Positions 11,743 through 23,500 of a DNA stretch of 64,000 nt are shown here, one piece after another (within the stretch, counting starts at the first letter, position 1; each line of letters starts with the position of its first letter). A model generated the notes under the pieces. It saw nothing but the letters and a program-made list of their open reading frames with translations. It was not told the DNA's origin and made no database searches. The DNA comes from Pogona vitticeps (taxonomy: Eukaryota; Chordata; Lepidosauria; Squamata; Agamidae): contig NC_135785.1 of NCBI RefSeq assembly GCF_051106095.1, positions 219,157,045-219,221,044 of the forward strand, given 5' to 3'. A program made the translations under genes and the position numbers.

Positions 11743-13299
11743 CAGAGTCTATCTGAGACCATTCCGAATTGCAATCGGAAAATTTGCAAGGTTGTTGTGG
11801 GAATAAAATGGGAAGATGCAAAGGGCTAACCCATGTATGCTACCCTGACAACACTAGAGGATGTGAAGGACAAAAGCAACCCAGGTCCTTCCATCCTGAA
11901 AATATAGTCAAAGAAAATATAAAAGCTTAATTCTATATTGTTATGATTATGAAGTTTTAATTTGATTGAAATGATTTTGCAGGAATCTCTTTTGCATTGT
12001 CTGCAATAATACAGCAATTCTGGGAAGCAGAGAAGCAGAGAAGTAAATGGCTCTCGACAAGACCCCTCCAGTGGCACTAGTAGGATGCAGAGAGAGAAAC
12101 AAAATATACTTTCAGCAGGGAGCCAGCCATAACCTCTTAGGAAAGCCTCCAGAACTAGATGACAGATTTAAAAGCTGCAACAAAGGTGTGCATCCTTTTG
12201 AGGAAAAGCTTAAGAAAAAATTACATGCTTGAAGGAGAAACACCAAAGACCATAACAATAGTCTAACTGCTGTTACAGTGATATGAAGAAATTTAAATCT
12301 TGCTCATTAAAATAAAGTACTTTGGCACTTAGATCTTTATGTAAAGTTGTAATGCCTTTTACTATCATTGCATGGTATTAGTGGTTACTTGTCATGAGAA
12401 CCTGCTGTTTTGTACTGGAAAACTACAAGACTAAAACCCAGGGGGGAAAGAGAGAGGATGTAAATATTGGCATAATGAGGCATTGGCATAATGAGAAACT
12501 GGCAGCAAATTCGTGTATTGCCTTCTAACAAAGAAAGGCTGAACAAACACTTCTCCTGAATGTATTTATTGTAAAATGAGTTTGTAAATTTCATCTTTCT
12601 TCTGTTCTCATACACCATTAATATTCTGAGTTGTGGGCAAGTCAAGGTCTGTATTTACCAAGGATAGGCTTCCTTAAGCAGATCAGGAATCATGGTGGCT
12701 GGTAAGATTCTGGGAAGTATAGGCCCAAAGGGTCGTTTTTTGAAAGTATTGAATAAATCTCCCAGCAACTGTGGAATATTCCACAATAAGAAGCAAAGAT
12801 CTTCTCTACCAAGCCAACACAGTATGTCACTGGGCCTTCAGTTTCCAGCACAGCCTGAAGAAAAGAAAGTTCATGCAAGTAACATGCAGTTTTGACTATG
12901 TATGTAGCTTAGCGTCCCGCATGAGGTAACTCACATAAGACACAGAGAGCTGCTTGTTTTGAACTACAATTCCAAACATTTGGAAGATGTAATGTTTAAA
13001 AAAAAACTATAGATTTCGCATCTCCGGTTCATAATAATGCCTACCAATAGGATGGAGGGAAGGGAGGACAAAAAGAACTACTGGCATGATACAGGTGATA
13101 ATAAAACTATGAATATGTTGTTGTAAAAATAAATTTGAATGATCTGCTTTGCTGAATACAGCTTCCATGGAAAGCTACAACTATACATTTTGGAACAGTA
13201 TGCAGAAAAGCAAAATCTTTTTTCTGTGAGTATTGCATAGCTCCCTATATACTGCATGGTATACAAACATTTTAAAGAGTGCTAATCTCATTTGTCTCT
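11743..13299. other. Unique-looking sequence, no gene seen
   Basis: No conserved exon or repeat recognised. Includes two short direct copies of ggcataatgag near 12470-12495. Confidence 0.4.
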
Positions 13300-13892
13300 T
13301 CATGGATTGCTGCCTTGTCATGGCGAAGGGGCTTGAGTAACTCAGAGAAGCTATGGGCTATGCCGTGCAGGGACACCCAAGATGGACAGAACATAGTGGA
13401 GAGTTCTGACTAAATGCAATCCACCTGGAGTAGGAATTGGCAAGCCACTCCAGTATCTTTGCCAAGAATACCCCATGATCAGAAACAAAAGGCTAAAAGA
13501 TATGACACTGGAAGATGGGCCCCTCAGGTTGGAAGGCGTCCAACATGTTACTGAGGAAGAGTGGAGGACACGTAACTCCAGAGCTAATGAAGTGGCTGGG
13601 CCAAAGCTGAAAGGACCCTCAGCTGTGGACGTGCCTGGAAGTGAAAGGAAAGTCCAATGCTGCAAAGAAAAATACTGCATAAGAACCTGGAATGTAAGAT
13701 CTATGAACCTTGGGAAGCTGGAGGTGGTCAAACAGGAGATGACAAGAATAAACATTGACATCCTGGGCTTCAGTGAACTAAAATGGACAGTAATGGGCAA
13801 ATTCAATTCAGATTATTATCATATCTACTATTGTGGGCAAGAATCCCATAGAAGGAATGGAGTAGCCCTGATAGTCAACAGAAGAGTATGGT
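13300..13892 (+). mobile_element. BovB LINE 5' part, 3' part missing
   Basis: Begins with the same tca-ggattgctgcc start as the full copy at 59005 and runs through LEDGPLRLEGVQHVTEEE, EKYCIRTWNVRSM and INIDILGFSELKWT to IVNRRVW, then stops matching at about 13892. It keeps about 85 bp (around 13400-13480) that the full copy lacks. Loss of the 3' end is unusual for a LINE. Confidence 0.85.
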
Positions 13893-14327
13893 ACATTGTT
13901 GCAAGTTATCCCTGCTGCATTGCACAAGGATATTTTATTGTAATGATGCTCATTCAATATTTTATTGAATGGGCAACTAAGAGCCATTAACTTGACTAAA
14001 GGCCTGACCCTCATGTATTGATATATGGACTGCTCCAGCTGCTGCATTTGCAGATTCTTTTTATGTAAGGTGGCAGGCTGTGGGAAGTATCATGAGGAGT
14101 ACCTGCGCTTTAAAATTTACCACAACCTCAATGGCTATAATGCAGTCCTTTAGAAATATAGGAAAATGCCTTACATCAAGTCAAACCATTGGCATGTTTT
14201 GCTCAGTATTCTCTGCAGTGACTGCCAGGAGTCCTCCAAGTTTTCAGATAAAGAATTTCAGCAACTAAAAAATAACATTTGAAAATTAAAATAAGTGTGA
14301 AATGCATGAACTTTCCATCTGCTAATG
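13893..14327. other. No gene seen
   Basis: Follows the abrupt BovB breakpoint; unique-looking. Confidence 0.35.
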
Positions 14328-14522
14328 AGGTGTGTGTTCTGTTCCATCTAGTCGGAACTGCTTTCTAGTGACCTCAATAGGACTTCCAAGGTAAATGAGA
14401 TATTTAAGGAGTGGCTTTACAAGTTCCACTCCCCCAGCCAGTTTCCATGGCTGAGCAAGGATTCAAACCCTGTTCTCCAGAGTCTTAGTCCATCACTGTA
14501 ACCACTACACCACACTGGGACT
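14328..14522 (-). mobile_element. tRNA-derived SINE
   Basis: Minus strand: cagtgtggtgtagtggttac, then acagggtttgaatcc, then ccatggaaactggctggggg. Same family as 9040-9238. Confidence 0.7.
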
Positions 14523-15188
14523 CCCTATCTAGTGCTATAGCCTATCAAGTATACCCAGCCCTCTAAAATAACATAGGCTAGAAAGGACTAGAAATGCTTC
14601 CAAAATATTGTTGAGCTTTAAGAAGATTCCAGAGGTGGGAAGACACATTCTGTAGCCATTGGGAAGCCATATAAATATATTTTTCCTGTCCTTCTAAATG
14701 CAACATTATTTCACAGCCAGGAAAATCTGTTTCTGTGATCCGAAGGAAAACGAGCAGTACGGAGTGATGTCTTGGTCCCTACATCAAGCACCCTCCAAAC
14801 AGGGTAGGAAGTCAAAGTAGCAACTAGAGCACCAGCATAGTGCAGTTTCTTTGCTGGCCTCAGCATTAGGGAGGTGGAAACTGTTTCACCAGAAATTAGA
14901 GGCTAGTACACAGGGATACCGCACCAAGCAAAGAATTTGAAATAACCTGGAATAGGAATTTACTTCAAGATAAGCAGAATAACGGTGCAACCAAGAGGTA
15001 GCAATCATTCACCTGGGTTACAAACTCTTAATGCTAAGTTAACAAACACATTTTGCCTCCTGCATGCTGTTGACTGGAAATTAAATTGTTTCAATGGAGA
15101 AGAAAAGAGAAAGGTTCTGGCTGAAATAACAGCCCCATGCTGTCAAATTGTACCACTGGAATATAACAAGATTTTCATCCTTGCCTAT
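14523..15188. other. No gene seen
   Basis: Unique-looking sequence. Confidence 0.35.
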
Positions 15189-15560
15189 TTTCCAGTAGAT
15201 CATGGAATCATAGAATAATTGAGCTGAAAGGGGCCTATAAGGCCATCAAATCCAACCCCCTGCTAAGTGCAGGAATCCAAATCAAAGTAGATCTCACAGA
15301 TGGTTGTTCAATTTTTCCTTGAATGCCTCCAGTGTTGGAGTGCTCATCACCTCCTGAGGTAATTGGTTCCATTGTCATACTGCTCTAACAATTAAGATTT
15401 TTCCCCCCTGATATTCCACTGAAATCTGGCTTCCTATAGCTTGAGCCCATAATTTTGCATCCTACATTCTGGGATCATTGAGAACAGATCTTTCCCCTCC
15501 TTTGTATGACTAAATTTCAAGTATCTGAAAACTGCTGTCATATCTCCCCTCAGTCTTCTG
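15189..15560 (-). mobile_element. CR1 LINE 3' end
   Basis: On the + strand it starts atcatggaatcatagaataa, then aaaggggcctataaggccat: the inverted CR1 3' end (attctatgattc type). It runs through tgcctccagtgttgg and tctcccctcagtcttctgag. Confidence 0.85.
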
Positions 15561-15655
<95 letters not shown>

Positions 15656-15657
15656 AA
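15561..15657. repeat. (GAAA)n microsatellite
   Basis: About 24 perfect units directly joined to the CR1 5' break, with the purine run on the + strand. Confidence 0.96.
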
Positions 15658-18519
15658 AGGGGGAAGAAAAATGGATGCTTTTGTGTTGTTCTCTATGGGC
15701 AGCTATCACTTCTACCTGGTGTTGTGAGACTTGTGGAAGCAAAATATATTGACCAGTATCAGCTTATAAACTGATCTATCAACTTTACATCTGTGGCTAA
15801 TTTTTTTTTACTGTCCTCACAGAACTCTAATTCCCAGACTTCCCTGGGGAGACAAAATTACCATTAAGCCAGTTTAAGTCTGTGATGGATAAGCTCTTAA
15901 CATTTACACAAGTACTTCATGAGAATTAGGTCAGTAGCTTTGCTTGAAAGAGGCTGAGAGTGGGTGTGGATTTATCAAGCAGTGATGTGATCTGGGAGGC
16001 AGTTACATGATTTTCATTTTAGAAACTGCATACACTTGCAAGGTATGGAGTATCTCTTTATCTATTCAGTATTTCAAACTGTTGCTGAATGTGCTGACTA
16101 GAAATTGAGTTTATAAGCTTATAAGTACAAACTATTGATCAAATGTATTGCTTTGGCTAATAACTTATGCTTTCTAGATATGAGAGCTTCTGTTTACACT
16201 TCACACAGAGAGTGGTAGGAAAGAGGTGAAAATGATCTTACTCCTTTGAAGGACAATCTTATATACCTGGGAATTCTATACCATAAATAGGTTTGGGCCT
16301 TGGTCATCTGAATCTACAGTAATCACGGTATAGAATTCCCATGTATATAGCAGTGGTATGATGTCTGTATCAAGGGTGGAAAATATATAGTTCTCCAGGT
16401 GTTGCTGCCACCAACTTTCATCAGCCCTGGACAGAAAAGTCAATGGTGAGGAATTCTAATACTTGTGCTTGGAAGGCTACAGTATGTGCTCCCCAGCTTA
16501 TATCATATCCACTTGAAATGCTCTATGTGTATGAGTTCTAAATTCTGTATATATACAGTACAAAGTCTCTATGGAACCCCTTTGTCCTTCCCATCTAATT
16601 AAGTGAACAGGAGGGAGGTATGTCAGTTGTGTCAAAGATCAGGTGAGTCTCGGCACCATGTGAGGATCTTAACATCTGTAATGATCAATGAACTGCTAAA
16701 GAAGAATCCACAGTCAGTAATGGAAGAATGTTTCTCAGCAAAGACGAATGGGGGTTGGGACAAGACTGGTTATCAAGGAGTCCATGCAATGAGGTTCTGT
16801 TAAATAAATCATCTTTTAAATCAACCTTTGTCCATTGAAAGTACAGCTCTGCTTGCTGATGAAGTAGAACAAGAGACTGCAGAACAACATTTTGAGAGCA
16901 CAAACTCTGCACAAGCAGGTAAGAATTTTTGCGACTCCTTTCTGTCTCAGACCTTCAAGTCCTTCCTTTCTTTTAGACATCAGGTTAAACCTCATGCTTC
17001 AATGTTTTCAAATATCTCTCTAATATCTAGAAACTTATTCATCATAAACTAAAATTATGAATTGCAGGAAGCTCTCAGATTCTCCTGTCTGAAATCTACA
17101 GTATTTTTCCCCCATATGCATAAAAATGGCTGTAGTTCTGCACATACAAAAATCTGATTATCCACATTTTCTTTGAATATAAATTTAACTACCTAAAATA
17201 GGGTATTTATTTATAAAAATGAAGGATTCTCACACCTTGTACTATAGATGGGGAAGCAGGGAAGCCCTGACTTGCTGCTGATGCTCTGCCTCTTCCTCCT
17301 CCTCCTCCTCTTCCTAATTTGATCCTCCCAGAACTTGAACTCCATTACTAACACTTATGAAAGAGTATGTATAAGATGCCTATGCAAAGGTTCTTGATTG
17401 CACAATTGCATTTCTCACAGGTTATGATGAGCATTTGTAGTGGCAGGAGAAGAATAGGTAAGGGGATCCTCTTCCCGTATCTACACATATTCAACATAAC
17501 ATGTCAAGAGTCTTACAGATCCAGCACACTTTTAAATTGCAGCTGGAATGAAAAGAATCATAAATGGTGGCACCCGAATTCCACCTCCACCTTGGAGAAG
17601 ATCATCGACTTATTAACCATCATTTCTTTACATATTAACTACATCAATCAGGCTATAGTGTGCCACTAGCAAAGCAGCAGTGAGCAAAGTACACTATTTT
17701 TATAATGCACCACAATTGCCGCTTAATTACTAACTTGCAGAGCTATTCTGGGTGATAACAGCTGTTAACAAATTTTTGACCTGTCCTACTAGTCAACAAT
17801 GATTTGTTCAAGAGTGTGTGTTCTACTGAACCACCCAAAGCCAGAAAGCAACAAAAGTAAAATCAAATCACCTAAAATAAGATGTGCAGTTCTCATATTG
17901 TGCAGTATATCCCAGTGAATTCTAATGCCCAAAGGATTTTAGAAGAAATTGGATTTTGGATGTTCCCAAAATGGAAGCAACCTGCTGAAAACCATCACAA
18001 ATTATTTCTGCTTAGCTTGCTATAGTTAGTGAGGAAAAAACACCATGCAGGATTTTTAGTCCCAATGCACATTCTCTGGTACAAATAGGGACCCTCATGG
18101 CCAAATGAAACAAATTTGTAGTCTAGCTTAGTCATTTCGAGGAGGGATTGTGGGGAGAATCTTGTACTTAGCAAGTAGCTGAAATTTGGGGACATTATTT
18201 ACAGAGTCCTCCAAGCTCTGCCATTTGCCGGGTGATAGTATCATAGAATGCCTGCATTGTGAAGGCATCTAATTGTGTGTGGATTCTGCTTAAAATGTTA
18301 CATTTTGAGATGAAAACGTCACACTCTAGAGCCTATGAATCATGCCCCTGCCTCACCTATGAGCTCAGTCCAAATGAAATAACTCATCTCTTCTGTGCAT
18401 CCTGTGTCTAATATATAGAGACATTGAAGGCAGGGCCATGGTAGGCTGTGCACCATCAATTGAAGGGATTTAGTGCATTAGCATCACTTCATCAAGTAAG
18501 ATGTGAAGGGAGCTAGATT
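15658..18519. other. Unique-looking sequence, no confirmed gene
   Basis: Contains a foldback pair (16261-16282 with 16327-16348). An open segment ending in acaagcag before gtaagaat at 16919 could be an untranslated exon, but its acceptor is weak. Confidence 0.35.
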
Positions 18520-18675
18520 GTCCCACCCACCCCTCCATTTTTTCTGGGGGGAAACCTTATTTTTGATAGGGACTGGCATGGGAGTTGGGGCTTGATACCA
18601 AAGACTCTGACTGAGATTTGGGCCTTGGGACGGACCCAAAGACTTGCCAACATCCCTGCCACAGTGTAGGTAAAA
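18520..18675. repeat. Unclassified dispersed repeat, copy 1
   Basis: Shares tttttctgggg-aaa, ataccaaagactc, gacccaaagac and tgccaa in the same order with 37530-37640. Family unknown. Confidence 0.5.
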
Positions 18676-18909
18676 TCTGGATGTGGAATAATGATAGGGA
18701 TGGAATCTTAGGAGGCCTGTGTATAAGAAGTGGATGTCCCCACATACCATTTCTGCAACTGGCTGCTTACAGCTTGATACAGACCCAGTTTGCCCTTTGA
18801 TAGGTATAGCTATGTTATGTTCAAAGCCTCCTTTGGTATTATTAAAATGAAACTGTTTGGGGGATTTATCCATCAGCACTACTAATTGGCAGGAGTCATC
18901 TTACTTTTT

Positions 18910-18910
<1 letters not shown>

Positions 18911-18941
<31 letters not shown>
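18911..18941. repeat. Poly(T) run, 31 bp
   Basis: Uninterrupted T tract on the + strand; could be the A-tail of an element on the minus strand, but no such element was recognised. Confidence 0.9.
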
Positions 18942-18943
<2 letters not shown>

Positions 18944-19811
18944 ACTTTACAAGAAGCCTAATTCTAGACTAAGTATCCATGGGCAGTAAAGAGGGAATGA
19001 TAAGTGATTAAGACTTTTTTTTCCTTAACGCAGTTATAACTGTGTAATCCTCATGTGGCACTTTTAAATGAAACCTTCACTAAAGTCTGATGGGTGGGTC
19101 AGGTCATCCTTTTACCCAGGAGCAACTAGGGAGAAGCACCTCCAAAATGATGAGTATGAGGGCACCCACTCTGCCCTGGTCATGAGCTGTTTATTCCTTC
19201 AAAACATCTCAGGGAAAGCAGTTGATCTTAGTTAATCAGTATAGCATCTTTATTCTCTTCTAAAAACATTCAGCAGCTGAAAACAGCTTGCTGTTTTCTT
19301 AATCCTAAACTCATACAGTGATTTCCTGGCTATACTGTACTTGCTAATTCTGTGATTTTTCCCTCTCAAACCACTGTATAATATTCCATGTAATGCTCTC
19401 TGCATAAGGTTTAACTAGATACTGAGAATGCCAACGCACCCCACTGTCTAAGTAATGAGATAAAACAGGCAATGTACCCATGTTATGTGTTTGAAGCCTT
19501 TTTCTGTCCTACCAGAATGAAACTCTACCTAATACTGTGAGACTTGCTTCTAAGAACACATGCATAGGATTTTGCTGTCAAGCTCCTTTTTTGTGGTGAC
19601 TTTTTCAGTATTAATAAGTATTCCTTTTTTTCCCTTCACAGAAGAAAGTCCTGTCTCTGCTTCCCCAACATCTTCTTCCTTCCCCCTTTTTATGAGCACT
19701 TGGTTGGTTCACTGCATTCAGATAGTTTCCCTCAACAACACTCTTTCCATCCAATATATGAGCATTTTTTGACATATATTATCTTCATTTTCAACATTTT
19801 TGACAGAAAGG
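18942..19811 (+). other. Sequence just upstream of the PDZK1 start codon (intron expected)
   Basis: No repeat recognised. The last 30 bases form the acceptor of the first coding exon. Confidence 0.4.
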
Positions 19812-20015
19812 ATGTCCTTTCATCCCAGAGAATGCAAACTGATCAGAGAAGATAAAGAGAAGTATGGTTTTTGCCTGCGTGTTGAGAAATTTAAAGCAGG
19901 ACACATTATTCGGAAGGTGGAAAAGGACAGTCCAGCTGAGAAGGCTGGCCTGAGAGATGGAGACCGAGTCCTGTGGGTCAATGGAGTATTTGTGGACAAC
20001 GAAGATCATGGAAAG
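19812..20015 (+). CDS. PDZK1: PDZK1 coding exon 1 (residues 1-68, most of PDZ1)
   Basis: Starts with [10 protein letters not shown], aligning with human MTSTFNPRECKL. The splice acceptor AG is at 19805-19806, so a few bases of 5' UTR precede the ATG. The exon ends in AAG before the donor gtatga at 20016, phase 0. It contains the YGFCL loop and His66 of PDZ1. Confidence 0.96.
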
Positions 20016-20511
20016 GTATGATCTTGCAAAGGGACTGTCCTTAGCGTTACCAAGTAAAATGGGCAAAGTAGGCATCTCATATTGTTTAATCTTATCCTTA
20101 CCTTATTTATTCAGAGACTTTTTCTCTCCCAAATGTTCAGGGCCTCTTGTATTAGCAACCTCACATTTATGGCACATTCTGGATGTGCTTAATTACAACC
20201 CTCTTCATCCCCAGCAAACCTGGTCTGAGGATGATGGGAAATGAAGTCCAACAAATCTAAAAGGCATGAGGTTAGGGGAAACTGTCTTACAATAGTTGTT
20301 GTGGGTTTTTTGGGCTCTTTGGCCATGTTCTGAAGGTTGTTCTTCCTAACGTTTCGCCAGTCTCTGTGGCCAGTATCTTCAGAGGACAGGAGTAGCACTC
20401 TGTGCTCTCGTGCAGTTTGTTTGGGAGCAGAGTATTTATGGCTATGAGACCAGCTTGTGTTCTTTGCAAAAGATGGGTGACACAGTCTAGAGGGGCGGGG
20501 CATAAATTTAA

Positions 20512-20582
<71 letters not shown>

Positions 20583-23500
20583 ATATGGTGATCAGTGTGT
20601 TTTTGTTGTGGTGTATTGTTGTGATAAGGAGAAGAGATTATCTGTCACTGTGATTGATGGGTGTCGTTAGCTGGTCTTTTATGTGTAGTGATCCCCGGTC
20701 CTTGTGGCTGGGTAGAGTTCGTTGACCTTTTGCATGATGTATTTTTCAATGCTGGGAGCCAAGTTTTGTTGAGTCTCAAACTTTCTTCTTTTTTGTTGAA
20801 GTTCTCCTGATGTTTGTGGATTTCAGTGACTTCACTGTGCAGTCTAACGTAATGATTGCTGGTGTTGTCCAGTATTTCAGTATTTTGAAATAGAATTAGC
20901 TTGTTTTAGGGCATGTTCAGCTACTGCTGATTTTTCTGGTTGTTTTAGTCTGCAGTGTATTTCATGTTCTTTTATTCTGGTGTGGATGCTTCATTTTGTG
21001 GTTTCAATATATACCTGGTCGCAACTGCAAGGTATCCGGTATACTTCTGCAGGGGTGAGGATGTCCCTTCTGTCTTTTGCTAACCGTAACATTTGTTGTA
21101 TTTTTGTGGTGGGCTTGAATACTGCTTGTAGGTTGTGTTTTTTCAAAAGTTTCCTCTTCCGGTCTGTGACCCCTTTGATGTATGGCAGAAATACTTTATT
21201 TGTGGGTGGCTGTTTTTCCTCTTCAGTTTGGTGCTGTTTTCTTGGTTTGATGGTTGTTGTGATTTCATTTTTGGAGTAGCCAAAAATTTGTGTGTAGGGC
21301 CCAATTCAGATGGTTGGGTTCGGTGCTGAGAAACTGAGCTTCACAGTTCTGATTTGCATGGTCTACCAGTGTTTTGATTATGCCTCTTTTTTGCTGTGGG
21401 TGGTGATTGGAGTTTTTGTGTAGGTACCGGTTTGTGTGGGTGGGTTTTCTGTAGAACTTGTGTCCCAATAGGAGGTCAGTTTTGCGTACGATCATGACAT
21501 CTAAGAATGGGAGTTGGCCCTCTATTTCTTTTTCCATGGTGAATTGTACATTTGGGTGGATGCTGTTGAGATGATTTAGAAATTCTTCCAATTTTTCTTC
21601 ACCGTGGTTCCAAATGGCAATGGTGTCATCCACATATTGGAACCAGACTGTGGGTGTGAAGGGTGCCAAAGCCAGGTTCAGTTTTTCGAAATGCTCCATG
21701 TAGAAGTTTGCTATAACCGGGCTGAGGGGGCTCCCCATGGCCACTCCATCTGTCTGTTCATAGAATTCATTATCCCACTGGAAATAACTGGTTGTTAGGC
21801 AGTGTTGGAAAAGGGCCTTGATGTCTTCTGGAAACAAACTGCACCAGAGCACAGAGTGCTCTGAAAATGCTGGTCACAGAGACTGGCGAAACATTAGGAA
21901 GAACAACCTTCAGAACACAGACAAAGAGCTTGAAAAACCCACAACAACCATTAGATCCTGGCCGTGAAAGCCTTTGCAAATACATTGTCTTACAATAGCT
22001 TAAACCACACATAAAAGGCACAATAAAACCAGTAAGCACTACTTTGGCCATGCCAAGCTGTAGGAATAAAACATTATGCCAGTACTATGTGATCTGCTCT
22101 CTTTTCAAATCCTCCTGCCAGATTCTGAATCCAGCTCAAGCATTTGGTACTGAACTTTAAACATCAAAACGATTTGGGGCAAGGTTGTCCAAAGGATCGT
22201 CTCCTTCTCTGTATAACTAAAGACCATACTGAGAAGCCCTTGTCTATCTGCCCCATCCTATGAAATTAATGGATACCTGACAAGGAGATAGTGCTTTCAC
22301 TGGTGGCACCTCAGTTCTGTAATACCCACCATACTTGTGTTGACCAATACTCAGTGCTGGGAGAGGACATATTAATTGTCAGAAGCTTTTCATTCTTAGT
22401 GGTTTTTTTGTTGTTTAAAGCCACTGTTCTTGTCCTTTACATTTTGGCCTTTCTATTTGTTTGCTCTTACTTTGCTCTGCAGTTATTCGTAAGTTTCTAT
22501 TAGTTGTTTTATATGTATTAATGTGCGTGGTGGCCTTGCTACTGTTTTATAAGCCAGAAGAACAAAGTTCTTGGGTCGTACAGAAATGTAATACAGTATT
22601 TTAAAAGTTGCTGTTTGTAGCTACAATCTAACCACTCATTCTGTCCATTACAGGTGACTGATTTAGTTATGAATAGTGCAGGTCCTGTAGTGTTCCTTGT
22701 TCTGGATGAGGACTCTTACAAAAGTGCACAAAAGGAAGGAGTCAACTTTGAAAAGCTGGGTCAAAAGACACAAACTCAGCAGGCAGAACATCCCGCACCT
22801 GTGACAAATGGAGTGCCTGGTCCAGTTCCACAGCCTCGACTCTGCTACATAGTGAAGGAACAAAATAGTTATGGCTTTTCTTTGAAGACCACTGCAGGTG
22901 AGAACAATTAGTATAAGCAATGTGTAATGTAATAAGCACTAAATTCAACTTCTAGAGCTGGGGTTGGACAAGCTAGTTTAGTACGTTGTCTGTCATTTAA
23001 CATCATGTACGAGGATGGCGTATTTGAGTCCCCCGGGGTTACATTTTACAACTAGACCAGAAAGGTAGGCATTCTACGGCATTGTCGCCTGAAGAACTGT
23101 GTATACAGTTCTTCATACCTGATATTTCAGCAGCTTCCCATGTACAGTTCCTTAAACACGCAATATGAGGTTGGACGAGAATTCTCCCCGCCAGTGTATT
23201 GTTTATGCCACTGATGTACTTTTTCGCCTCAACTAATATAATCTAATGGGAAGCAGGGGAATGTCTCATGACATTTCTTGGTGAAACATGGTGCCATGGA
23301 GCCGGAGTGTTGTATTTTGGTTGCCCAGAGGTTACGGTAAGTTCATTCTGCACAGACACTGTAATTCAGGAAATACAAGAAATGTACAATGTATTTCAAA
23401 TGGAGTCTGACAGTACCCCAAAACTTAGTGCAGAGAGGGGGCTGGTTTGCCATCCGTGTGCATGAGGATTAAAGCACAGATTCCCAAACTGCGTACCGAA

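Noticed and set aside
16841-16918. PDZK1 5' untranslated exon
   Set aside because: A good donor (gtaagaat) is present, but no convincing acceptor or first-exon signal; kept only as a note.
19800-19811. Upstream in-frame extension of PDZK1 (TTG ACA GAA AGG)
   Set aside because: TTG is not a normal start in animals, the splice acceptor lies within it, and homology begins at the ATG at 19812.
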